NCBI GenBank assembly: GCA_013396755.1
Contig: VWZF01001867.1
Coordinates: forward strand, 506,155 to 570,154
Direction: 5' to 3'
DNA: 64,000 nucleotides
Source of the DNA: Sclerurus mexicanus
Lineage: Eukaryota; Chordata; Aves; Passeriformes; Furnariidae
Each line of letters opens with the position of its first letter. Position 1 is the first letter of the stretch. Shown here piece after piece: positions 37,922-51,800 of the stretch. A model generated the notes under the pieces. The model was not told the DNA's origin. It did no database searches and worked only from the letters and a program-made list of their open reading frames with translations. The translations under genes and the position numbers were made by a program.

Positions 37922-39399
37922 TTTTTTGTTGTTTGTTGGGTTTTTTTGTTAGGGCTTTTTTTTTGCAAAGCGTTAGTAATTACCCAGTATATTTATCATC
38001 AGTTCAAGAATAACAGACCTTGCAGAGACTAAATCTACTTCAGACTTAGCTTGAACTTAATTGAAAGGTTGCTCAAGCTGCATGAATCTATAGCTTAATA
38101 GAAGCTACAGATACAATGGGCATTAGAAAAGATTCTGAGAAGCAGAAAGAAATCTGAAGGCAGGCTCTTTATTTCTGAGAGGCAACAAGTAATGCATTTC
38201 CCCTTGATAGACTGAAAGGAAAAGCAAAGAACAATAGCTTGTTTCAATCTTTAATTAGTAGAGCCACTTAATGGGAAAAAAAAAAAAAGGTGTTACTTGT
38301 GATTTCAATGTAGAAAGAATATCCTCCTTCAGGTTTACCTGTGCCCCCATTTCTTTTATGATGTTTCTGGAGAGGGGAAGAAGAGCGGCAGGAAACAGAA
38401 TGATGGACTACCTTGCAGTGGATTTGAATATGTTTGTGGAAATATCCATCCAAGCAAAGATGAAGCTTTACCTTATGAAAGGTTGAACGGTTTACTTACC
38501 ATTTGATATCAAGCTCGATTAAGATAAAGATTAGTTCAAACATTCAGCTACATATTGAGTTGATACAGCATATGAAGTAATATATGATGATCTGGGAAAG
38601 TTTGGTGTTAACACTTTATGTTAATATTTATGAAATATCTTCTGATGAAAAAAAAGCTTATGTGTTACTACAATTGAAAAAAAGGTCATCCATATGGTAA
38701 ACTACTTTTGAAAGTTCTTATGTCAACACAACTCCTCCTCATGTAAGCCAATTGGCAGTCAGTAACTGGACATGGTTTTCATTTGACAGGATCTCTTAGA
38801 AATAGCTTCAGATCTACAGGTAATATTCTCCAAAGAAAAACCATAATCCAGTGGGGATTTCCACATCAGTAAGTAGAAATTTTCATATTTTTATAGTATA
38901 TATATTAATAGAAATGGATAGGTTTGAATTTAACAGACCCATTTAGGAATATCATGTCTTTAACTCAGTCAGATAAAGAGCTGCACCAAAAATTATTTCA
39001 CCATTCATGCTTGTAAACAAATAAAGTTATTTTCTTAAGCAGAAAGGGAACTTGCTCCCATAAGGGAAGCAAAACAAATGAATCCAAACAGCTTCACATG
39101 TCCCCGACTACCCAGCCTTCGCAACCACCAAATGAAATTAGTTTACTGCTAGTTTTTTTTTCAGAAGTGTTGTGTCATCCTATGTTCCAGAGACTTCAAC
39201 TTCATGTCATTCTGTGTGTCATGGAGAACTTGACAACAAGGCAAAGCCCTGCACCCAGAGCTCTTCCAAGCACCCTCAGAGATCATGCCTTTGTTCAGAG
39301 CAGCACTTTGGTGGCAGGGTGCATTCCCATTTCATGGCCACATTCCCACAAGTATGGTCTCTAACACTTACATATCCAGCAGGCATTGTGTAGCACTGG
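37922..39399. other. Intergenic upstream of RUNDC3B, nothing recognised
   Basis: A T/G-rich tract near 37925-37970 is followed by ordinary AT-rich DNA. Short open frames on both strands look random. Confidence 0.5.
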
Positions 39400-39543
39400 G
39401 ATGGACTGCGCAGGGAGATTGGAAGTGTTCAAGCAGCAGCTGGATGTGGCGCTTAGTGCTACGGTCTCGTTGGCAAGGTGGCCTTTGCTCAAAGGCTGGA
39501 CTCGATGACCTTTTCCAACCTTAATGATTCTGTGATTCTATGC
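39400..39543 (+). mobile_element. CR1 LINE 3' fragment
   Basis: Plus orientation: 'ggctggactcgatgacctt' and 'ttccaaccttaatgattctg', ending in the TGTGATTCTATG terminal repeat. It lies just upstream of the RUNDC3B CpG island. Confidence 0.92.
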
Positions 39544-39770
39544 GCGACTGACAGCATTTTGAACCTCGCAGGCTACAGCCAGCAAAGTTCTCACATCCTA
39601 GACAGCTAATGTGCTAAGAACTCATAACCATTGAGAGAAGGCCACAATTTCACAGTCGCTGAGCGGGCTTCGGGGCTCACCGGGGTTCCCTCAGCCCCGG
39701 GGGTCCCTCCGGGAACAAAGGCTCCGCGCCAGCCCCGCCGGCCCCACCTGCCCTGCCCTGCCCAGCGGAG

Positions 39771-39849
39771 ATGGCGTCCCTCGGCTTAGGGGGGCTCAAC
39801 GTCTCCGCCCGCAGGAAGAGCGTCCCGTCCCGCAACGCCGCGGTGGAGA
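39771..39849 (+). CDS. RUNDC3B: RUNDC3B exon 1 (5' part; rest in assembly gap)
   Basis: The ATG at 39771 is in strong context (G at -3 and G at +4). It encodes MASLGLGGLNVSARRKSVPS then RNAAVE, matching the start MAS..LGGL and SARNAAVE of human RUNDC3B but lacking the human poly-glycine run. The exon's end and donor site are hidden by the N run beginning at 39850. Confidence 0.9.
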
Positions 39850-42800
39850 NNNNNNNNNNNNNNNNNNNNNNNNNNNNNNNNNNNNNNNNNNNNNNNNNNN
39901 NNNNNNNNNNNNNNNNNNNNNNNNNNNNNNNNNNNNNNNNNNNNNNNNNNNNNNNNNNNNNNNNNNNNNNNNNNNNNNNNNNNNNNNNNNNNNNNNNNNN
40001 NNNNNNNNNNNNNNNNNNNNNNNNNNNNNNNNNNNNNNNNNNNNNNNNNNNNNNNNNNNNNNNNNNNNNNNNNNNNNNNNNNNNNNNNNNNNNNNNNNNN
40101 NNNNNNNNNNNNNNNNNNNNNNNNNNNNNNNNNNNNNNNNNNNNNNNNNNNNNNNNNNNNNNNNNNNNNNNNNNNNNNNNNNNNNNNNNNNNNNNNNNNN
40201 NNNNNNNNNNNNNNNNNNNNNNNNNNNNNNNNNNNNNNNNNNNNNNNNNNNNNNNNNNNNNNNNNNNNNNNNNNNNNNNNNNNNNNNNNNNNNNNNNNNN
40301 NNNNNNNNNNNNNNNNNNNNNNNNNNNNNNNNNNNNNNNNNNNNNNNNNNNNNNNNNNNNNNNNNNNNNNNNNNNNNNNNNNNNNNNNNNNNNNNNNNNN
40401 NNNNNNNNNNNNNNNNNNNNTCCATCCATCCATCCATCCATCCATCCATCCATCCATCTGTCCGTCCATCCATCCATCCATCCTTCCATCCATCCGTCCA
40501 TCCATCCATCCGTCCGTCCATCCATCCATCCATCCATCCCTGCATCCACCCATGCGTCCCTGCATCCATCCTGACTCAGCTCCTGCAGGAGGGTGCCCAG
40601 GCGGCGGCGAGCGGCAGGGGCTCACCGGGCAGCGCCGCTGCTTCGGAGTGTCAAATGGGCTTTATTTTTTTGTTGGGGGGGCGCATGCAGCGAGGGCCTG
40701 GGAGGTTTGTGTCGGGCAGCGTGCCCGCGCTCTCGGGGCAGGGCAGAGCCGGCGCCGCCTCCCCGGGGCTGGCCCGGCCGCGGGTGCGGGACTCGGGGCT
40801 GGGGCCGCGGGAGCATCCCGGGGAGGCGGCGCCCCGGCGTGTGTTTATCTCCGAAATCTGGATCAGCACATCTGCAGAACGGACCGGAGCGACTGTGTTC
40901 AAATATTTATATTTTTGTTAGCATCTGAGCGCTGATCTTGTGCGAGCTTAATGCCGCTTCCCTTGGCGCTGCGTTTGACGCCGCCGCTGTCGGTGCGGGA
41001 TTCCTGCGGCGTCCCCGGTGTGCGGCACCGGCGAACTTCTAAACACGGGAGGTGCTGGTAGCCAGGACTCCGCTCGGTCCTGTGTTCCAGCTGCTTAATT
41101 TCGAGGTTATCAAACTCATTTGCATATCACCTGGGAAAGGTCCAGGAGGGTTATGATATAATTTTACTTCTTGCAAATATTAAACTGCCGGGACAGCTGT
41201 TATAATTTTGTGCCATCACCACTTAACACTGCAGCAGTCTTTTTAAAAATCCATAGGGCCCCATATTTTCCTTTTTTTCCCCTTTTATTGTATATTGTTA
41301 ATAGGTTTCACAGCTGACTGTATAATTCATTTACTGCAACGAATTTGCTTCTATATTCCTTTAAGTCATAGTATAGCATTTCAGAGCAGCATCAGTACTA
41401 TCCTGTCTTTTCCCAGGCTTTTATACTTACTTCTGCTCCTACCTGTGAAAAAGATACGCAACAAAAACATAGAAAAAGAAGATTTTTATCAAACTTGCTG
41501 AAGCAGATCAAATAAATGAAACAGAAGTTTTCAGTTTCACTCTTGTTACAGAAATGCAGATATTGCCAATCTCTGTGCTCAGGAAAACACTGGTTTTAAC
41601 AAGTAATGACACAATTATACATGATATAAACAGTTCTTTTTAAAGGAGTGTATTGTATTTTGCACAGGTTGCTGGTTTTTTTCTGCCTCCCATTTGAGAA
41701 GAACTCTTGTACTGTTACTTTTTTTTATTTATTTGATGTCCTTGTCCTGCAGTTGAAGTGTTGGTTAAATGTATTTAAAGATGGTTAGAAATCTGAGGGA
41801 ATTCAGTCAAGCATACATAAAACAAAGAGCTACCGCAGAAGCTACTTGAAATTGGTGTATTTAAATTATTTTTAGCATAACAATTTAATTTTGTTTTATC
41901 TTCCCAAAACCTGAAGTTCTTAGTTTGTGAATACGCATTCAAATTTGGAAAGGATGTTGAGGGAAAAGGATTTTCATTATTATGGTACGTGTACATTTGT
42001 TTATATTTTTATTCTTCTGCCAGTGTAAGATGAAATATTTAAAAGATTTCTGTGTTTTACTGTAGTTATTACACATTTGCTGTTACAGAAAAGTGTTACT
42101 TTTTAGGAACAGCCAAACTACTATTGAAAAGAGTAAGATAATAGTCCTTTCCAGTTAAAATTCTATGACTGTATGAAATATGTCTGGTAAAAAATAGCTC
42201 AAATCAATTGATTTAATCAAATTTGGATGATACGGCCTGTTACCCAGTGAAGGGGAAGGATCACAAGGAAGATACTCTTCTGAGTTACTGCTTGTTAACA
42301 GTGTCTGATAATTTAATGATTTTTTTTTTTCAAAGCTTCAGTTTAGCAGATTTTTACTTAGTGTTGGACCAGACTGGGTTTTTCATCTTTTCTTACAGTG
42401 ATGATATCTAACTCCTCCTGGAGATGTGGATAGTTTCTGATACTTACAGTTTCGGGGGGAACAGTTTGTTTCCACTAAAATGTTGAGTGTCACTGTAGTT
42501 AGTCATGGGTGGTTATAGATTGTTCACCTTGCTTTAATCTAGTCTTCCACAAGATTCGTAGATCAAAGGTCCATATAGATACAGAACAACCAAAAAGGTA
42601 GATACAGGCCTTGGAAGTGACCTTCACAGGTTCATATGCAGAATATTAACACAGAATTTAACCACTGTCAGGAAAATATATTTTTAAAACAGTGATTTTG
42701 CTAACATGCATGAGAACTGTTACAGTGACATTGACCCTTAACTGGGTTTCATGGCCAAGCTATGTTTAGCATAAGAGATATTATTTTATAATATTAGGGA

Positions 42801-45800
42801 TTATTCTATGTTAATAGTTTGTATTATTTAAAATGGCATTTTAATGACATTTCCCAAATTGCAAGCTAAATAGATTTGACAGAATCCTTTCATTCATTTG
42901 AAAACTTGAAAGGAGGAGCAGAATCTGACAATGAAAAGTGACAAATTCATACAGCAGTCTAATTTTCTGCTTTTTTGCTTTTTGATTAGAGGCTTGTTAC
43001 TGTTTTGAAAATAAGCCTTTAGATGTGGGATATATCCTCAAAAGGTTTGGCTTTGGTTTGGAGTTACTCAAGAAATTTGGGAGACCTTCTCGTGCATCTT
43101 GCAAAGCAGTGAAAGACCCCACCCCAAAAACATTGTTCTAAGTCTTTTGTATTCAAGAATGTTTCCGTCTTACATAATTCAGAAGGTCTTTTTAAGGTTG
43201 GAGAATACTACTGTTTCTACATCTTTTTTTTTTCTTTTTCTTTGGCTCAAGCAAGAGGAGATTCGTGACAGCAAAGAATGAGAATCCAAAAATATCAGGG
43301 TTCATGAAGGTCATTTAGAAACACTGATACTGGAATCTCTGTAATGGCAGTTACTGTATTAAAAAAATCCAAACCCACCAAACCCTACTGTTTCAGTAAT
43401 GGGATGGGAAATGATTGGAAAAAAGACTTTTAAGTCTTGAAAAAATAGGCATTGGAGTTATATTACTCCTCTATTCCAATAATCCACCAAAAGTATAATT
43501 TTAGAAAATTTTAAGCTTGTTTTCAAGCCACTTTACTTTCTTATTGTCTTTTTTTGCAGTTTCTCTGTTAACCTCTGATGTGTAGGTGCACTGTTGCATC
43601 GGGAAGGTTTAGATTGGACATTAGGAAAAATTTCTTCACTGAAGAGGTGGTCAGGCATTGGAACAGATTGCCCAGGGAAGTCGTGGAATCGGCACCCCTG
43701 GAAGTGTTGCAAAGACGTGTATGTGGCACCTGGGGACTTGGTTAAGTAGTGGACTTGACAGTGTTGGGTTATTGGTTGGACTCCACAGCCTTAGAGGTCT
43801 TTTCCAGCCTTAAAGATTCCATGAAGTTCAGAGCAACAAAGGGAACCAAGGAAACAGCTCCAGCTCTACCTATTAGGACATTTTTTTCTCCATAGCTCTT
43901 GTGTACTTTGGACCTGACCTTTTGTTTCTTGACTTTCAGTCCCCATGTGGTTCCACATAACTGTGCAAGAGCATGGACTTTCTTGTCTGGGGCCGTACGG
44001 TGGAAACAACACATGAGGCATCATTCATGACTGAGGAAAATGCTTACCCAATGCTTACACTGTAAACTTTTTCAGAGGCATAACTTCTACATACCTTAAA
44101 TCCTTTTTCCAATCTCCATGGTAAGCATGGTGAAGTGTGAATATTTAACATGCAAAATCTAACTTGCATTTAGAGATATATTTGCCTTTCTGTAGTATTT
44201 GGAGCAAAAAAGACAACTCAGAAGTATTTGCTAGGCAGTTTTTTTTTAAATCTCAAAAAATTATTTCTGGTGAATCACATTTTGCCTGGTAGTGCTGTTA
44301 TCTTCCTGGTCTATAGAAGTAAGGTGTATATACTTGCCTTCCCTGTCAGTTCTCCTAAAAGCCAGTTTAACCAAACTTGACAGAGTTATAAAGGTTGCTT
44401 CATTTTTTGATATAGAGAGATGAAAATTAACATTTTCATGGAGAACATGGTGGCAGTAATATGAGCACTTAAAAAGAACACCATTATTGATGATGAGCTC
44501 TTAGATGGTTTTTTATAATCAGACCCAAGGTATACAAAAATTATTGTATCCTTAAACACTAGATATTTTTTCTTCGGTTGAATTGCAGAATGCTTTAAAA
44601 TAAAAAAAAATAATATAAATTGCTTATCTCTGATTTTTAGAAGTATATGTGAAATTGCTCTTAAGTGTTTCTTCTGGAATGTATCTCCATTTCCGAGCAG
44701 GTATTCCATACAATACTGTTCAGTGAACTATTAAGTAAGTCATTGAATACAGGAAAAATAGGCACAGCTGTATATTATATTCTACTTTGTTTTGCAGTTT
44801 ATGGATGATCATATCTCTGAGTCTTAAGATCATATTCCTGTATGTAGTGCAGTACATCACACTGATAACTCACTGTCTTGTGTGTGTATCCCCGAGTGAT
44901 ATGCTGCACCTTCTCCTTTTCAGACCTGCATAGTATGGGAGGAGTCATCTTTTTACAGTTAATACTGACTTAGTCATGGCATTGCTTATGCATTTGTTTT
45001 TCAAAATCAAGAAGGTTTTATACAGATAATTTCACAGCTCTGGTATAACTCTGAGGAAGCAATAATTTCTGCCATTAGAGTAGTCAATAGCAATTAACTG
45101 GTGGGCATGCATGTCTCTCACTTACTCAAAATTGGTTAAAAATGTGGAGGAGTTCAAAACTGAGTCATATCTTGGCACTGCAGGAGAAGCTTCCTCCTCC
45201 ACCCTAATTCACTCCTAATTCCTGTCCTGCTGAAACCGCTACAACAATAGAAGCCTGCAGGAAAGATAAAATAGGGAGTCTTTATTCAGAAGTTTACTGA
45301 GTATAACAAACTTGAGTGGAAACTCATGAGATAAATGTCAATTCAGTTTGAGCATATTAGTTTCGGTTAGTAAGTGAGCATCAGTAGGCTGTGCTGACTC
45401 CACTGAGGATGCAGTTCAGTTACTTTTATAGTGCAGAGCATTTGAAAACAATACTGCTGGTTTAAGGAGTTTCATTCCTGCCCATGCCTGTGTAGTATGC
45501 TGCTTCTGCTGCTGTGCCATAGAACTCTTGGAGATGCTGTGAAGTATATTTATTGTGAATGTAGCCATATTTGAGTCACTTCACCCTTCCTTTCCAGTAC
45601 TGAAAATCTGGAACAGTTCATGGTGAACCCCTTAAAAAGAAAAACTGGCAAAACTGAGGAAGCCAGGATGCTCAGGTATAGAATCTGGGATGAGCGGGCA
45701 GAGTGAGAACATCCTAAGTTGGTATTGTTGAGGTTTGGGTCCTGTGAAAACTTTCTCCTCAGGCTCTAGTATGACTATTAATACAAATAAGATTGTTGCA

Positions 45801-48800
45801 AAAAGACCACAATAAATGCTTCAAAATAAGTGTTACAAATTTGAAAACATATGAAACAAAATAAGTGTTAAAATTTGAGAACATATGAAATTTGCCTTGA
45901 AACTGAAAACTGAAGAACATGGAGCAGAAAAGAAAAATGGGTTATGATTAAATTATGGAGGCAAAAGAAAATAATCTTGTTCTGCTCTTTGAGGTTTAAA
46001 ATACCTTCCAAATAAGAAGAAAATTGTGTAAATGCAGGTGTAACTAAACACAGTGAACGGGCTAATTGACCAGTTCCATCTTGTCTGCTTTTTACAGTGG
46101 CTTGATTCAGCCTTCCCAATTTCAAATGTTAGATCATTTAAATGGATAGCTTTTCTAGCATAGCAGTGAAGTAATAACTGGTGCTGAATACCCCCATTCA
46201 CAGGCAAATCAGCCTAACTTAATGCACAGAGTTAACAGTGCATAAAAATTCATTGTTTTATAGTATGCTTGGATTATTTTTGCATTAGGATGGAATTACA
46301 GTGTTTTCATAATAGGATAAGGTTTATACTTCTGGTTCTTAGGCATAGATTTGGGGAATAAAAGGAGAATTGATGAAATGTCATGCAAAAAATTACTATG
46401 TTTAGGATCACAAAGAGAAACTTGATGTCGGATGCTTCTGAGTGCTCATTTTTCCACAACTTCATTAAAATGGCTTAGAAAAGAGGAAAATAATGTGCTC
46501 ATTTCTATGTGGAATGAGTGGGGATTTTTTGTTTTCTTTCAGTTTTTAAGGCTTTATGCCTGACACCAACAATGATGATTGTACTTCCAGGCAATTTCTC
46601 AACATGTTTTGCGTTCCTGTTGCTCTGACTGAACTTGAAATCATCACGGTCATTTCTGGTTCTTTGCTCTTGTAGTTTAAACAAACTACTGCACTGTGAT
46701 AGAGGAGCAATAGCTATCCATATAATTTATGATGATATTGTACTTTTGCTCTAGGTTTTCAGTCAAGACTCTAATTGACCGCTCCTGTTTTGAGACTATC
46801 GATGATACTTCCCCTGAATTTAATAATTTTGCAGCTATTCTGGAACAGATTCTAAGTCATCGACTGAAAGGTACGTTAACTTCCTTACTGGTGATGATTT
46901 TGCCATGAGAATTGGTTTATACTAAACCGGATTACATCTTCAAACTCCGTGTTGCTGCATGAAAGCCTTGGCTTTCTTCGTGCGTCTGTCCCATTGCTGT
47001 TACCTTCCTGATTTTTTGCATTACTGTGAAAAAATGAAAGCAAGTGTTGTCGTGAGATCTTGTTGGAAGCCTTCTGGGCTGGTAATTAAGCAAGTGAATG
47101 TTGCCATGGTGCTGAGCTCTTTCTGCTTTTCTGCTTTATGATAAGGCTGTGTCCTAAGAGTCTGAAAGACACTTGTAGTGTTACCTGCTTTAATAGAAGT
47201 TATAGAGACCATATCTTGGTGCTGCACCATTTCTTTCTCTCTTCATTGCTTTTGTTGCCTTTTTCAGAGACTGTGTTTAGGTCCTTTCATTCCTGTCCCC
47301 CACGCATTTAGTGAAGTTGGTTTTTGCTACTGGTATCTAATGGATTAAATTGCTTTTTTGAAAGGTCAGTTGTTGATTTTCTTCTGTCTACAACATGTGA
47401 GTTGTCTACTTCAAGAAAATGTCAGTTTGCATTTTCCGATTGTTCTAGAGGAAGCTGCTGAGCAGTAACAGTCACGAGAAGAGGACTTTGGAAGCTTCTC
47501 CTCATTTCTCAGTTCTGTGTACAGTTTCTGAAATGATTTGAGGCTTATGAAGGACATCATAATCATCTAAATATAGATGTGTAATATGGCAATCTACTCT
47601 TTTTCATGCTTTTTAATATTCATAACTAAGCTTTGTGAACAATATTGTGTGTAGGCTGACTTTTGAGTAGCACAATTACTACCTGCTGTGGTTCTGTCAG
47701 GAGGAAAAAAAAGTGACACAGTGGGGTAGAAACATAGGGTTTGTCACATTGTGACAAAGATCACTGGAGTGATTATGGGTACTTAGCAGCTTGACACTGC
47801 AGGGAAATTGCTCTCTTTTCTCCTTCTCCCCGGGCTTCAGAGATGTTTGAGAAAAAAAACATTACGAATTTTATTTTTTACCCCCATCATTCTTTTGCTT
47901 CGCAGTGTATTTTTCAGGACAAGGAGTACAGAGAAGCCTTGACAGGTTGACAAATGGGTTACAGGCAAATGGAATTTGAATTTCTCCACTTCTTACTTGA
48001 AATAATTTTTTGCTTGCAAACAGATAAACTGTTGTTTCAGTCTTACCCTTATAATTAGTAGTATGATCTTCTGAGTTTGCAGAGTTAATATGGAGAAATA
48101 TGGAAAAAGACAGCAACTTGTGCATACGGGGGAATTGCAACTTATTGCAAACAGGGAATATTTTGCTAATAAGCTAGTTGACTGTGAGTAGTTTTTAAAT
48201 CATATAACAGAAATTGAGACAATAAATGTACCATGAGAATTCAAATTTTAAGAGGGTATATGTTATACAACACAGGGCTTAAAGAGTTGTATTTTGTTGA
48301 TGGAAGTTAGTATATTCTGCATGCATACTGTGTGTCAGTAGCAACACACTAAAAGCAGACTGGTTATTGCAGTGGGTTGTATAAAGTGTTTTGCAAGTGG
48401 CAGAACATACTTGATTTGTTTGTCTATGGTGAGATAAATTTTTTCATTATTTCAAAGTTATCAGGATAATCCCATGGGAGTGTAGTTAAACAAGTGATCC
48501 AGATTTGAGAGTTTAGGTATATAGAACTTTACTTTTTTAAGGCTATGTCAAACAACAATTCTTAATCTTTGGAAGTACTGGGTGAGGAAGGAAGAATACA
48601 AAAAAAATATTTACTCTGCATTATTAAGGTCTAAGTTTACTTTTATTAGAAAACTTTTGTTGGTAACTGTCTTTTCTGACATTAAATTTAATATGTTGTT
48701 GAAATGCAAAGCATAGTCTTGATGGACTATAATGGCTGTTTCTGCTTATTGATTTCATGCTTAATTAGGATCCAGACAAAAAAAAACCAAAACAAAACAA

Positions 48801-51800
48801 AATGGAAGGAAGGATAGGTATTTTAAGGGGAAAACAGTTCAGGTGCAGGGGTTAGAATTTTATGCTTTTTCTAAAACCATTGCAATTGAGAATTATGAAA
48901 TAGTAATTCTCCAAGCTTCATCTTCCTGGATGTTCTGCTAAAAATGCCTGTTGTAGCAACAGAAGCATCATTTAAAAATGAATGTTAATAGGTAACTGAT
49001 CTGATGTTGCCAGCTCCCAATAGCAAAAGGGTTATGAAGTAACTTAGTGGTTTTGTTGGTTTGTTTTTTCCATTCAGTATCACTGAAGAATTAAGTTTGG
49101 AAGGTTTCTTACAAAGTCATCTTGTCCAACCTCTTGCTCAAAGCAGGGCTGTCTCAGATTTCTCACAATATTTTCTAGTTGTGTTGAAAATCTTCATGAC
49201 ATTTCTTAAACTCAGTGCAGTTTGCTAGAGATTTTTGCTTTTTTCATCTCTTCTCACTTTGTGCTTTCCCTAATATTGGCTGTGGTCTTCAACAGATCTT
49301 GTAGTGAGCCAGACAGAAGGTCAAACATGCACAAAACTAATTACTTTCATCATGGATGCACTTTTTTACACATTTGTATATAAATGTATGTCTGTTTGAT
49401 AATCTTTAAAGCAGGGTGAATAATTTCAGAAGCCATTTTCTCCCCAGGCAGCTGTTTGAAATTTGTTCTTTCTTAATCATTCTGTACCATGGAGAGACAG
49501 CTTAATCTTGTAGTTCTCTGTGTAGTTTCTTGTTTTCACTGCTGGCCACTGATTTTTCAGGTGTGTTTCCTGTAAGTGTCCTTTTTATAAGATCAGCTAA
49601 GTAAATACAGTTAGTGCAGAAATGGTAGGGGTATCAAAAGAGTTCAGCAGCAGTACCTGGGATTTCATCTCAGATATGCCTGAGATCTTAGCTGATTTAA
49701 AACCTGAAGTCATTTCCAAGTGATGTATATTTTGTCTTTACTGTATCACTATGTTGTGTAGTTTTCTGCCTTTTTCTATCAGTTTAGATTAGTGTTAACT
49801 GAGTTTGTACTAAAAACATGAATAACTATCATAGATTTTTGTGGCCAGTCTCAGATACATTTCTGAAAACTGGTGTCGTGTATGTATTTGTTGACTTTAT
49901 GTTTTCAGTGTAACATCCTTTACAGCACAAATTTTTTATATCCAAATTGCTACCTAGTATGCGTGCTTAGAGGTAGCTTTGGTGTATGAATACAGTCACT
50001 GACAACATATCTAGTGCATCTTGCTTGTGCCTTCTGTAATGTTTTGCATATTACAGTTACTGTGAGCATACTTGTCACCTGTACACTTAACTTGCATTTA
50101 CCATTATGATGACACAACACAGTGTGCTGTACTGTGCTATTTTGATACTTTCACAACTTTGCGTGCCTTTTTTCCCGTACATTTAGAAGGCATTAGAAAC
50201 ACGTTTGCTAGAGTTGCCCATGGAAGCTGCTTGTCTCTATCCAATCTATGTTATGCCTAATTTTTAATGACGGTGGAGGTTTTTTCTTGCTTTTCATTTT
50301 TCTTTTAGAAAAACTACTGTGCGTAGTAAACTTTTTGGGTGATCAGTGCTGCTTAAGTGGAAAGATAAATAATAATTTTCTTCCTTTCCTCATTCTACAG
50401 AATGTTCTAGTTTCATATGTTGTCAACAGTCTGCTGATAGTAATGGTAAATGGTTGTACTAGTGATGTCACTGGTAAATGTTCAGGTTTTGCTTTTCATA
50501 GTAAGGGGAATTATTAAATAATTAATTTCGGAAGCAATAATTTTCTTATATCTGCATTGCAAAATTTATCTCTTCTCATATGATTTTAGTTTGCCTATTT
50601 ATTTTAGAAGGAAAAAAGGCACTTACTACTACCTGCTAGTTCAGAGTCCCTTTTTTTTTAAGCGATTAATATTAATACAGGTTTTATTAACAAAATTTCC
50701 CTGGATTCTAATACAGTGGTTACAGAGGGAAAAGGTATGAATTAAGTCTGCAGAAAACAATTTGTGCTTGGAGTTCTAGTCACAAGTGAGGAAGCACAGT
50801 TCTTTGAGTAAGTAAAATGCAGCTTGTAATTTTAGTGAATATATAGTTTAATATCTTATTTAGTGTTTTTTAAAATACATTCTCACTATTCTCAGACAGT
50901 CTTTTCCAGCATTTTTCTGTGTAGAGGAAGATTGGAGGAAGTTTTTCTTCAGGTTATGTTGACTACGAGAGGTAGTCAAGGTTTAAAGTTGTAGGGACAG
51001 AGTAGTGAAATAAAGAAGCTCTTGGTAGTCAGAAGGTCCTGAGCTGACTGTGAGTTTCAAGTGAAGAAGGTTGCTACTGAAGTCTGAAACCCGGCATACC
51101 CTCTCACAGAGCTGGCTGTGAGGTGGGAGCCCTCTGTTGTGTCAGAAGAGTATGTTGAAGTATGGCCAGCTTGTTTTTTTGACCGGTGTAAGCCAAACAA
51201 GTGCTGTGTGCTGGTACTTCTTTGGTTATAAAGCTATTTTTGGGTTTGAGTTATATGTTTTTCAAGTGTTCATTTGTAAAAGGAATTGCTTTGCATTAGT
51301 GACTTCAGAAAACTGTGGAGTGAAACTGTTTCTTGCCAAATATATTCTGTCATTAAGATAGTTTGCGAAAAACCACATAAGTTATTGTATTATATGCTTG
51401 CCTTTATTAGTTGACACTAGAATGGGTGATACAAAGTCATCTTCATGCCTTAGCTGTATTTAATTCTGCAGGTATAATCCCCAGGGCAGAAACGTTTCTG
51501 ATACAGTGAATTATACGAAAAATATTTGTAGCTTTTTGTGTTATTAAAATACCATTGAATTTTTGTTGCTGTCCATTACAGTTGGCATTTTAACAAAAAT
51601 AATAAGTTTGTAAAAGCACTTGTCTTGTGGAAATTAATTTATTTTAGTCCTTAGAGCTGAAAACATCTGAAACTGCAATAGCTCAAGCACTTTGGGATTT
51701 TATTTTTTCTTTGACATATTGAGTAGTATATAGTAATTTGTCCTGCTTGATTTTTTTTTTTAAATAAGTCTTTTATCAAGTTTTGAATTTAATAAATGCG

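Larger units (their letters stand above)
39640..41060. promoter_or_regulatory. CpG-rich promoter region of RUNDC3B (interrupted by gap)
   Basis: GC- and CpG-rich sequence flanks the first exon on both sides of the assembly gap (39640-39849 and about 40555-41060), in sharp contrast to its AT-rich surroundings. No TATA box is evident, as is usual for CpG-island promoters. Divergent transcription toward ABCB1 is possible but not shown. Confidence 0.75.

Noticed and set aside
39677..40625. Long open frames (257-290 codons) on both strands across the gap
   Set aside because: They run through 571 unknown bases and a TCCA microsatellite. Only the 26-codon plus-strand start at 39771 has homology (RUNDC3B exon 1).
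40552..40935. 127-codon GC-rich plus-strand frame after the gap
   Set aside because: CpG-island sequence readily yields open frames. It does not resemble the RUNDC3B continuation and other frames there are equally long.
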